DNA of 64,000 nucleotides from Watersipora subatra. Its lineage: Eukaryota; Bryozoa; Gymnolaemata; Cheilostomatida; Watersiporidae. Shown here one piece after another: positions 1 through 11,170 of this stretch. The stretch spans positions 39,118,621 to 39,182,620 of the forward strand of contig NC_088711.1 of NCBI RefSeq assembly GCF_963576615.1. Direction: 5' to 3'. A program made the translations under genes and the position numbers. The notes below the pieces were generated by a model. It ran no database searches and was not told the DNA's origin. It worked only from the letters and a program-made list of their open reading frames with translations. Position 1 is the first letter of the stretch. Each line of letters opens with the position of its first letter.

Positions 1-1010
1 TACATCACTCATTAGACTGTGTCCCTTATTAGACAGCGTCACACATTAGACTGTGTCCCTTATTAAACAGTTTAGAACATTAGACTGTGTCCGTTCACTT
101 CACAAGTGAGATGCTTAAAAGTAGGTAACGCGTGAACCAGAGTATTAGCTACTGTCTCATAACGCCTTCATTTATATTTTTATTGACATAAACACTCTAT
201 ATTTTAGGTTTTGTGAACTGTATGGATCAACAGACATGAGTTCACCACTCAAGTACAAACTACAAATATACCTTCTTCTTGGAAGGAAGCCATAGACATA
301 GACATAGACACCCTTAACTAGTAAAGCCTATGACACCTGCTATAGTATATCTATTTTTAAGATGGTAGAAGCTAAACCTTTCTCTAACTTCGAATGGCTG
401 TCAGCAAATATGATACTGACAGCTTGCTAAAATTTATTCTAACTAGTATAATTGTTGCTGTTTTATTAATTATAGTATTTTATAACATATTGTTGGGAAG
501 ATAGTAGCCAAGTGACATTTTTGACAGTTTCTAAAAATTAAACTAGAATATCTGCTATTTGCTATTCATGATATTTTTATGCTAGTTTTTAGGTTGCTTG
601 TAATCTGTTTGCTAATTGCTAGTTAATATAGCTTTTGCTAATTATTGATTCGCTTGTAAACCATTTGCGAATTGCTAGTTGAAATAGTTTTTTGCTGGTC
701 ATTAATTTTAACCTTTGCACGTATTGTAAGTTTTCTAATAGCAACTGACAAGTCTAGATTAAAGACTTAAAGTGAGCAGACATAGAAAATTTAGAATGTT
801 GAATATTAAGGGGTAGCTATATAACAGCTATAAGGGACAAATATAACACACATGCGGGTAAATGTTATTCCTACTGGTTTAATCTGCCTTCAAATTTATA
901 TTTCTTAATGATATATGCATTTATTTCTTTTGGTTAACTCAAGTAGGTGGTTGTCTGCTCAAACTTGGGTCTCCTACAAGAGAACCGGAAGTTAGATCAT
1001 TCAAGATCTT
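1..1010 (+). repeat. Left arm of a large imperfect inverted repeat
   Basis: Read in reverse complement, this stretch matches the right arm at about 3380-5340. Shared landmarks are the ATATTTTAGGTTTTGTGAAC segment near 205, the TGACAAGTCTAG segment near 746 and the CACATGCGGGTAAATG segment near 850. Past about 950 it runs into sequence resembling the 3' end of an R2-like non-LTR element (CTCAAAC...TCTCCTAC). The first 112 bases are short degenerate repeats built on TTAGACTGTGTC. The arm may continue left of the window. It could be the terminal inverted repeat of a large DNA transposon or a foldback duplication; I see no transposase inside. Confidence 0.7.
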
Positions 1011-1049
1011 GGTCATTCTCAATTGCATTGTTTTCTAAACCTGACTTGT

Positions 1050-1225
1050 GCTGACCGCTGCTGGTGTACATATATATGCCTTATAACTGTATAGGTTCTT
1101 ATCTTTAACACAGAGAAATGTAGCCTAGTATTTCATTCCAACGGTTATAATATTTTTAAAAATATTAGGAAGTGTTTAGCTCAAACAAGAACCTATACAG
1201 TTATAAAGTATAGGGCATATATATG
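1050..1225. repeat. Small inverted repeat around ACTGTATAGGTTCT
   Basis: The stretch around 1065-1100 (CATATATATGCCTTATAACT followed by GTATAGGTTCTT) reappears in reverse complement at about 1187-1228. The flanks at 960-1045 and 1235-1345 are also mutually inverted and resemble non-LTR element 3' ends. This is probably two tail-to-tail element ends. Confidence 0.55.
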
Positions 1226-2231
1226 TAAATCCCCCCCAACAGCAGTCAACAAAAGTCAGGTGTAGAAAACAATGCGATTGAAATTGGCTGAGACTGAAGG
1301 CTCAAACTCCCAGTCTTCTGGTAGGAGAACTGAGCTTGAGCAGACAGTACTGGCAACTTGGGTTAGGAGGGGTTACGAAACAATCTTACATAAACAGTGA
1401 AATATCTGCTTGCTATGTTAACTCGGTCCAGAAGCCACTTCATTTAGAAAGGAGAAAAGTTTTTAAGTAGAAATCAGTTTCACCAAATAAATGCCATAAT
1501 CTGTTTGTTCAATGCAACACAATAATCAAACATAACACCTGTATAAACTACAAATACATGTCATAGCTAACACCTGTAACAATGACTTGTTAGAATTTTA
1601 GTACTACATCATAAAAGAAATCAAAAAGTACACTTCAAAAAAAGAAAGAACAGAAAAAAATGAAGAAAAACTATGAACGGTATGTCTGTCTGTTTGTCAG
1701 TCAGTTTGTTACCTTTGATGTGACTAAGAGAAGACCGTGGAGAGAGGATGATGTGAGTGTTATATTGTTCTTCTAGTTTCATTTTGCTGAGTATAATTAC
1801 GTTTTGGAACATAAGTGGAATGGTTTATTTACATCATGAACTGAAAAATTTATAATCATACAGAAAACACAGAACTCGACTTTTAAAAACACAAGTAGTT
1901 TTACTCTGTATGATATATATGTTAACTCCAAATTGTATGGCTGGCGAGCAAAAACAAAACACACACCGTTCATTGATTCTTGCTAGCAAATAAAACTGAG
2001 TGTGACGATGTACGCATTGTACATCATACACACAGGAAAGCAAACGAGCCAAGATATGAAACAAATAAATTTTTGTATCTACAAATACCTTTCATAAGTC
2101 CAAACAAAATTTCTAACAAAAACATAGTGTAGCTTGAAGTTTTTATATATCAGTTTTTATATATAGAGGTTTCACTGTGTATACAGACAATATATCGGAC
2201 TTAACAAAGGTGCTTTAATGGTCAATACAGA

Positions 2232-3372
2232 GTTGCTAATAATGGCAGCACGGAAGCAAGTGCTCCTACCTAGGCAACTCTAAATACAGATCTATCACAC
2301 CATTTAACACATCATCAGTGGATGCAGACGACCAGCTAGAAATGCATACACTGCGCGGCATAATCATGTCACAGGTGTAGTGTAAAAAAGACTATGCAAT
2401 GAGTATGGCCTCAATGAACCACAACACTTGTGGAAAGTTTCTAGGAAGGTCCACCAAAATGGCCGCACTAAGATCCTCTAGGACTTTTACATCCGGACTG
2501 ACAAGCTTGTCTTGGCAAACCAGCCAGTTATTGTAGTGGTGGGCAAGGAGAGCAAGAGGGGTGCTACGATAGATATAGTAGTAGTACCCAATGACTACAA
2601 CATATCCAGCAAAGAAAAAGAAAAAGTTGGAAAATATTTCTCACTCAAAGAACAGATTGAAAAGTGCTAACATATAAGAACAACTGTGATTTTGGTATTC
2701 ATTAGAGCAGGGGGTCTTAACCAGTGGGAAATTTGAGGATTTGAGGTGGGAAATTCTCAAGCTTCAGATTGAGAATATTGATTACGCGCGTTTCAAGGAT
2801 ATAGCTGTTGTACTGTATTTTCAACACATACATGGTGCAGATACATGCTTTTATTGTGGGTACAACTGTATTAATACGGAAACCAAGCCTCGTGATGTAT
2901 CAAGCAGCTTATTGGATATTTAAATTACTCTATTGTTGTGTTTATCTTGAATTTTATTTTTCCATAAATAAAAAGTATATCATGACAAACTATCCATAAA
3001 GTATGATTTCTATCAGAGTTCAATTAATAATTGATTCATTTTGACTGTATGGCAAAATGCTATCTGAAAAGCCTCTTGTAATCTGAGAGTGACAAAAATA
3101 CCACAATTTTCGGCTGCTAGAGAGGTGGAAATCTCGAAGTGTGGTCTGTCAAAGTGGGAAATACACTGAAAAAGGTTAAGAACCACTGCATTAGAGCATT
3201 GAGTGCTCCACAAACCTGCACATCAAATGTGGCTTAGCCAAGTACCAGCGGCAATCAATACAAGTTAGTTGCAGAAAAGATGTAATTGGGAACAGCCATG
3301 ATCTTGCGATGTGACAGTTATGATAAGTGCTCAAACTCCCGGGGTCTATGGTAGGAGACCTGGGAGTTTGAG
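2232..3372 (+). pseudogene. R2-like non-LTR retrotransposon fragment, interrupted
   Basis: Decayed C-terminal part of a non-LTR retrotransposon polyprotein, homologous at nucleotide level to the antisense copy at 6130-6970. Recognisable pieces are the region before the zinc knuckle (about 2235-2330), a stretch reading like KILxDFYIRTDKLVLANQP near 2470-2525, and a nuclease-like segment near 2530-2600. Elements of the R2 group carry a restriction-like endonuclease here. Stops and indels are frequent. A hAT-type element (2708-3188) splits it, and the R2-like sequence resumes at 3197. Confidence 0.65.
2708..3188. mobile_element. Non-autonomous hAT-type element, 481 bp
   Basis: The ends are CAGGGGTCTTAACCAGTGG on the left and GGTTAAGAACCACTG on the right, an imperfect terminal inverted repeat. 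Both sides are flanked by the perfect 8-bp duplication CATTAGAG (2700-2707 and 3189-3196), the hallmark of hAT transposition. No transposase reading frame is present. The insertion interrupts the R2-like fragment, so it is younger than that fragment. Confidence 0.9.
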
Positions 3373-3379
3373 TAGACAT

Positions 3380-5340
3380 AATCATTCACTTAATTAACAC
3401 GGTGAGAGAATAATTGTATATATCATTAAGAAGTATAAAATTGAAGGCAAATTAAATCAATAGGAACAGGCCCGTATTTTCTGGAGCGGCTGGGTGGCTG
3501 AGCTGGCTCAACTTTTTAGTTATTTACGGCGGCTAAGTACTACGAATTGCAGTCTAAGCTCATTCAGTTAGAATTTTTAACAACTAATTTACGAGCAACT
3601 AGCGCTCTATATTGTCTCCGTGGTGATCTTGTCAAATGGGTGATCTTGGGAGACTTTATTAACACTTGGAAACTGAACTTTATTGCTTATAGTGGAGGTG
3701 TGAAGTTGACCCTCAAACTTGCATTTTCCTTATCATATAAAACTTGTATCATTGCAAACTTGCTTCAAAAAGCCCTTTTGTTGAGAAATAGAGAGCTCTT
3801 AGCTATTTAGATGAATGTTGACTATAGCATAATGAACAAACAAAAAAATTAACTGCATTCTTCTCCAGGTAAGCCTTGTGGTGTAGTAACTAGGTGTTGT
3901 GGTTGATTCTGCCACTTAAATAAACAGGCTGATCATGAGCAACACAGCCTGATCATTTGTAATCAATCAATCAGTGACTCTCAAGATTTTATTTTAAGAG
4001 TAGATTTTGATGCTTACAATTGATTGCATTTATGCATACTTGGAGGATTGTTGATGCTTAAAATGTTCAGAGCTACTAGGTGCTGTCCCGAACCCTGTTG
4101 GGGGGCTTACACCGCCCCCAAATCCCAAGGTGTTCAAAACTAGTCGCCTAACTTTTGCAACCAGGGAATACAGGCTTGACTAGAAACAAAATTCACCCGC
4201 ACATGTGTTATATTTGCTTAGCTATTCCTGAATATTAAACATTCTAAATTTTTTATGCATGTTCATTCTTTAGTCTGTAGTCTAGACTTGTCAATTGCTA
4301 TTCAAAAACTTACAGTATGAGCAATATTTAAAACTAATGACTAGCAAAAACCTATCTCAACTAGCAATTAGCAATGGTTTAGAAGAAAATCAATAATTAG
4401 CAAACAGCTATATTAACTAGCGAATAGCTATATTAACTAGCAAATAGTAAACAGCCTACAAGGAAACTAAAGTCTAGCATAAAAATATCCTGACTAGCAA
4501 ATAGCAGATATTCTAGATTAAATTTTAGAAATTGTCAAAAATGTCACTTGGCTACTACATTCCCAACAATATGTTATAAATTACTATAATTAATAAAACA
4601 GCAACAATTATACTATTTGGAATAAATTTTAGCAAGCTGACAGTAGCATGTTTCTGGTAGCTTTGTTGACAGCCATTTGAAGTTAGAGAAAGGTTTAGCT
4701 TCTACCATATTAAAAATAGATATACTATAGCAGGTGTCATAGGCTTTACTAGTTAATGGTGGCTATGTCTATGGCTTCCTTCCTAGAAGAAGGTATACTT
4801 GCAGTTTGTACTTGAGTGGTGAACTCATGTCTGTTGATCCATACAGTTCACAAAACCTAAAATATAGAGTGTTTATGTCAGTAAAAATATAAATGAAGAC
4901 ATTACGAGATACAGTGCACCCTCGAGATACGATGTTAATCCGTTCCAAGGCTGGCATCGTATGGCGAAAAAATCGTATGTCTTGGTATAGAAACCATTGT
5001 AATTATACAATGAAAAAAAGAAGGTAAAAATCGTCCAAAATTTTATAAAAATGCTGTACATATTGAAATTAGTAACAGAATACTATATTAACTTTAGTAA
5101 CTATATGAGTAACTTATGAGTGTTTATGTCAGTAAAAATATAAATGAAGACATTACGAGATAGTAGCTAATACTCTGATTCACCGCTATCTCCTTTTAAG
5201 CATCTCAATTGTGAAGTGGACGGACACAGTCTAATGCTCCGAACTGTCTAATAAGTGACAGTCTAATGTGAAACACAGTTTACTATAAGACACAGTCTAA
5301 AATGTGACACATTCTAATATGTAGAGTAAACTGGTGTAGC
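3380..5340 (-). repeat. Right arm of the large inverted repeat
   Basis: Reverse complement of the left arm (1-1010), read across the hAT element at 3467-4178, which is absent from the left arm and therefore inserted later into this arm. The outer end (about 5225-5335) again holds short degenerate units built on ACAGTCTAATGTG, matching positions 1-112. A local duplication of GAGTGTTTATGTCAGTAAAA (near 4867 and 5120) shows a further small rearrangement. Confidence 0.7.
3467..4178. mobile_element. hAT-like element, CAGGCCCGTATT family
   Basis: Terminal inverted repeats CAGGCCCGTATTTTCTGG and CCAGGGAATACAGGCTTG. The flanking 8-mers AATAGGAA and ACTAGAAA are an eroded target duplication. The same family occurs at 58401-59198, where the duplication is perfect. 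No transposase is visible. Confidence 0.75.
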
Positions 5341-5930
5341 CTGTGTTCTATTCTCATGGGCAGCTATAATGTGAGTCATACTCATTTTAATACTTCTGTT
5401 TTAGTAATTAGTAGAATTCTATGAGATTTTGGATATAGTAGAAATCCCTTCTAATTTTTTTAAACACTTACTGTTGTGTTTTGAGCTAAAAATCTTAAAA
5501 TGGTTGCTTTACTGTCGTTAGTGTTGAGTTGACAGCATAAATCATTGACACTTTATAATGGTGAGACCAGCATCCTTAATGTAAGGGCTCAGCTTGTTTA
5601 CGTGAGTATTAATATTTTTGGATTAGGTTTTGTCTTCTCTAATGACTAATCCAACAAAATGTTTCAAAACTACGATTTTTCTAAAACCGTCTGTTTTCCT
5701 AGCATATTTCTTAGTGTTCGGCTGAATAAACAGTGTGTAGAAAGCTAGCCTTAGTTTTAAAGAGAAGGCTGATGAAAGCCAAAAGTTCAAAGAGACAAAA
5801 AACTAGTTTAGCTAGAAAAGGTAAGGTATCTTTGATGTTATATTATTAATACATATATGTCTAAGGAGATTAGTTGTGTACAGGTAAGTATTTTTTTAAA
5901 TGGGAAAATTAAATCAAAAGCAGATAAGGG
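5341..5930. other. No feature recognised
   Basis: AT-rich sequence between the inverted repeat and the short tandem array. The missing last exon of the methyltransferase could lie here or further left; I could not find a convincing one. Confidence 0.4.
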
Positions 5931-5934
5931 GATT

Positions 5935-6061
5935 AGCTACAATGAAGTAAGTAGCTGTTGATAGTTCATCCAAAATAAAGTAAGTGTCTGTTTATGGGAT
6001 CAGCTCAAAATAAGGTAAAGAACTACCTGTTAACAGTGTCACTCCAAAATAAGGTAAAGAG
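5935..6061 (-). repeat. Short tandem array derived from methyltransferase exon 6 end
   Basis: On the minus strand about four degenerate 37-39 bp units contain variants of TTTTGGAGTGACACTGTTAA followed by CAG and GTAGTT. This is the 3' end of methyltransferase exon 6 and its 5' splice site (exon end at 11148). Two further units lie at 11105-11170. The Gypsy element at 6062-11099 was inserted into the array and split it. Confidence 0.75.
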
Positions 6062-6099
6062 TGTAGTGTTGTGGTATAGTATTTGTATACATATAAAAA

Positions 6100-7213
<1,114 letters not shown>

Positions 7214-7383
7214 TATGTCATCATAGTTGACCTTATTGTTAGCTCATTATCCATCCTATGCTATCCTATCTAATGCTAACAAAGCAGTCTAGAGTTGCAC
7301 ACCAAAGCGGCGAGTCAAATATTATATACACAAAAACACAACTTTATAATGGCGATGATAATCTAAGAGTATAGTTTTGACGT

Positions 7384-7825
7384 GGCAATGGCAAGCATTG
7401 TGCCAGTATTTAACGGCAAGGCAGAAGCCTTTGTTGAAAGACTGGGGAGTTATTTCATTATCTAGAAAACTGCAGATGACAAGAAGAAGCATATACTTAT
7501 CATGGGTCAACAGGAAAGCCAGTATGAGACGCTGTCAGATCTTACGGCGTCGGATAAATCAATGGATAAGTCATTCGACCAGTTGAAATCTCTTGTGTCT
7601 CACTCTGGTGTGTCTACGAGCAAGATGATGGAGAGGGCAAAGTTCCGCGAAGTGAGAAGGGGTAACGAAGAGTCAATGAGTGACTTTGTTGTCAGGTTGA
7701 GAGCTCAGGCTAAATCATGTGAGTTTGCTGCAACCTTAGAAGAAAATCTTGTGGAACAATCCCGTATAGGAGTAAACAGCAGACCCATTAGAGACAGAAT
7801 TGGAGCTATGCCAAATGAAAAATAG
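7384..7825 (+). pseudogene. Gypsy Gag fragment
   Basis: Two overlapping frames read as the N-terminal and capsid-like part of a Gypsy Gag. One starts near 7387 with a segment like PVFNGKAEAFVERLGSYF and meets a stop near 7462. The next contains a segment like FREVRRGNEESMSDFVVRLR, typical of Gag of the K02A2.6-like lineage. No zinc knuckle follows before the RT region. It is degraded and not expected to be functional. Confidence 0.65.
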
Positions 7826-8005
7826 TCAGTCTTAAAGGAATTGATAATAGTGGCACACCAAGTGGAGATAGATGAGAAGATAGATAAAATGTCAACTAGC
7901 GAGCCAGAAACTGTTTCCACTGTGGGTGGTGCAAGGCACAGAGAACACAACCACAAGAACAAAGTGAAGGGTGATCCAGAAGTGTTTTCCAAAAGTATTT
8001 AGAGG

Positions 8006-10413
8006 GTGGGAAAACTAAAGGGGGACAGCACAAAATTTCATATTGACACTAGTGTAACTCCAGTGGCTCAACCAGTGCGTAGGCTACCGTTAGATATTCG
8101 TTCTATAGTGAAAGCAAAAATTGACGAGTTGTTAGCGAATGACATCATAGAGCTTGTTGGGGGTTGGTACATCATGGATGAGTCCTTTAGTTGCGGTTAT
8201 GCAGAACAACGGCAATGTCAGGTAAACGGTTGACATGTGAAAGGCAAATGAAGCAATTATGCGTGAAAGGCACCCAATACCTGTTATTAAAGAAATCCTG
8301 GCTAATCTTGAAGGAAGTAAGGTTTTTCAAAGTTGGATCTCAAACAAGGGTTTCATCAAAAGGAGATAGAGGATGGGTCGAGGGAGATAACAACCTTTGT
8401 CTCACCCTTTGGTATCTACAGGTATAAAAGACTGACTATGGGGGTCAACGCTAGTCTAGAGCACTTTCAATATGTGATGCAGCAAGCCTTAGCAAGTCTT
8501 GAAGGAGTTCAAAACATGGCAGATGATATTCTGTTACATGCAAGTAGTCTACAAGAACACGACAAGAGATTAATGCTTTGTTGAAGAGGCTCAGTGGCGT
8601 AGGGCTAACACCAAATCGTAGCAAACGTAGGTTTAGGACATCTTCTACAAAATTCTTAGGCTATGTGGTGTCAGATAAAGGCGTGTCATCTGACCCAGAC
8701 AAAATAAAGTCCATAATTGACTTCCAAGCATCTACTAATGCTACTGATTGTAGAAGCTTTATGGGACTAGTGAGTTTTGTTGGAAAATTCATACCAGACT
8801 TTGCTACAATATCTGAACCAATACGCCAACTCATGGTTAAAAGTGCTTGCTTTTCATGGGGCAGCGCACAAAATGCTGCGTTTTGTCAAATCAAAGAACT
8901 GATGTCTAATAGTGAAACTTTGGCCCACTTTGACCGTAAGTGTAGTAGCACTAGGCGTATTGCATCACCATTTGGTATAGGTGCTGTATATGTTCAGGTT
9001 CAAAATGGACATGATAGGGTTATAGCTTGTGGCCGCCAATCACTTTCTCCTACAGAGCAGAAGCACATGCAGACACAGCGAGCAGCCTTGGTTCTAGTAT
9101 AGTCATGTGAACACTTCAGACTTTACCTTTTGGGCACAGGATTTCAGTGAGGAACAGATCATAAGCCACTAGAGTATATTTTCAACAATTCTAGTTCAAA
9201 GCCTGTACCTAGAATTGAGAGGTGATCATTGAAATTACAAGCTTTTCAGTTTAGGGTTACTTATAGACCAGGGTCAGGCAACATTGCTGACCCACTGTCT
9301 AGACTGGTAGCTACTGTTAGAGATGGCGCTTTATCTTGTACAGCAGCCAATTTTGGCGACCAATATGCCAAAGAAAGAGCAATGGCCTCAGTTCCTGTAG
9401 CTCTTAAGCGGGCTGAGGTTGTTCAGCACTCAAAAGAATGTCCTGAAATACAAGCTGTGGCTAAGGCTCTGACAGAAAACACACACAAGGCATGTGGCAT
9501 AGCGTATCACTCTATAATCACATAGCTGTCTGAAGTGGATAATGCTTTGCTTAGGGGTAATGAAATAGTAATATCAGTAAGCCAGAGAGATCAGTTAGTC
9601 AGACTGGCTCTTGAAGGACATATGGGTTTGGTCAAAACAAAACAGCACTTGAGGTCAAAAGTATGGTGGCCAGGTATGGATAAGCAAGCTGAGCAACCTT
9701 GTAAGAGCTGCATAGATTGTATGACTGTCAGTCAGCCAACTGCTCTCCAACCACTAAGCATGAAACAGCTTCCAAGTAAGCCATGGTCTTTTCTTATTGC
9801 TGACCTTCTAGTCCCATTGCCAAATGGTCAGTCAGTTATTGTCCTAGTGGATTACTATAGTAGATATTGTGAGTGCTTTTCTATGATCAACAAAGACAGA
9901 AAGCATATTTGAATTTCTTGACACTGTGTTTACTAGATTTAACTATTGTGAAGCACTCAGAACAGATAATGGCCACAGGTTGTGTCAGAGGTGTTTCAGA
10001 GTTACCTGAATGATCACGACATTAGATGGGTGTCTACAGCGCCTTTGTGGCCTTCTACCAATGGTGAGGCCAAAAGATGTAACCAGACATTACTGAAAGC
10101 TCTCAAAATAGCTCATGAGAATGTTCAAGATTTAGGTAAAATAATCAAAAGGTTTTTACAAGCTTACAGGTCTACACCTCATAGCAGTACAGGGGTAGCT
10201 TCATTTACATTGCTGTGTGGTAGAGAAATGAGAACAAAACGTTTTGCACTAGGCGTTGAACATGATTCCGCTATTTATGACAAGGCAAAAGATAAGGAAG
10301 CTCTTTCTAAAATCATAAACAAAACATATGCTGATGACCGTAGACAAGCAAAAGATAGTGACATTGAAGTAGGAGATAAGTTATTGTTAGGAAAGAAAAG
10401 AAACGAAAGCTAG
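8006..10413 (+). pseudogene. Gypsy Pol remnant (RT, RNase H, integrase)
   Basis: Pieces occur in Gypsy order across several frames. The RT start is at 8006-8150 and the RT core at 8333-8584; its catalytic box reads MADD instead of the usual YxDD. RT end and RNase H follow at 8578-9102, then a connecting part at 9229-9525. The integrase HHCC-type region is at 9535-9740 (CKSCIDC), and catalytic core pieces are at 9780-10300 (ADLLVPLP, later NGEAKRCNQTLLKAL). Several frameshifts and stops and the altered RT box make this an inactive copy. Confidence 0.85.
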
Positions 10414-10927
10414 ATGCAAACTATGGAAAAGAAAGCCATACAGTGATAGGGAAGCGAGGTTCGGACATAGTTTGTGAAAATAGTAGAGAAAAGACAGTGC
10501 GACGCAACTCCACCTTTGTAAAAGTCTTCCCTTTGAGCACAAGTGCTTCCGAACAAGAAGCATGTCAATCTAACACATCTGGCAACATCTGAGGGTCTGC
10601 TGGCATCGCTGTGGGTTCTACAGGAAGGTCAATGCCTCCACGACGATTTCTGTGATGTGTTTAACCTCCTGATAGCTATGGCAACTACGTGGTTCAAGCA
10701 CTGGTTGGGAAAAGGAAATACTAGTCTATAGGGTCTAGGTGGTTTAACCACTTACTCTAATTTATCACATTTCCAAATTTTGAGCTTTACAGTAAATAAT
10801 TGTTGTGCTTACATAATATTTACATTTTATTGTCTATAATATTTCTGATTGTCGCTAAATAGCTTAACTTATCAATCATTGTTAGTCTTTTACAACATTT
10901 TCTAAATTCAGTAAAATGAATAAGATA
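10414..10927 (+). other. Gypsy element 3' region before the right LTR
   Basis: This follows the integrase remnant. It includes the likely end of the polyprotein (short open frame at 10543-10731) and AT-rich sequence up to the LTR start at 10928. No envelope-like gene is visible. Confidence 0.4.
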
Positions 10928-11099
10928 TGTAGTGTTGTGGAATAGTGTTTGTTTATATAAACCGTACATCATCATAGGTGACCTTATTGTTAGCTCATTA
11001 TCTATCCTATGCAATCCTATCTTATGGTGATAAAGCAGTCTAGAGTTGCACGCCAAAGTGGCACGTCTAATATTATATACACAAAAACACAGCTCTACA
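10928..11099 (+). repeat. Right LTR of the Gypsy element
   Basis: 172 bp from TGTAGTGTTGTGGAATAG to AGCTCTACA. It matches both halves of the interrupted left LTR, for example ATTATATACACAAAAACACA near the end. There are numerous mismatches to the left copy, so the element is old. Confidence 0.8.
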
Positions 11100-11104
11100 C
11101 AGAG

Positions 11105-11170
11105 GTGCCTGTTGACAGTGTCACTCCAAAATAAGCCAAAACAGTACCTGTTGATAGTGTCACTCCAAAA
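11105..11170 (-). repeat. Exon 6 end and donor duplicated in tandem
   Basis: On the minus strand the exon 6 end GGAGTGACACTATCAACAG followed by GTACTG recurs one 39-bp unit downstream as GGAGTGACACTGTCAACAG followed by GCACCT. More units lie beyond the Gypsy element at 5935-6061. Confidence 0.8.
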
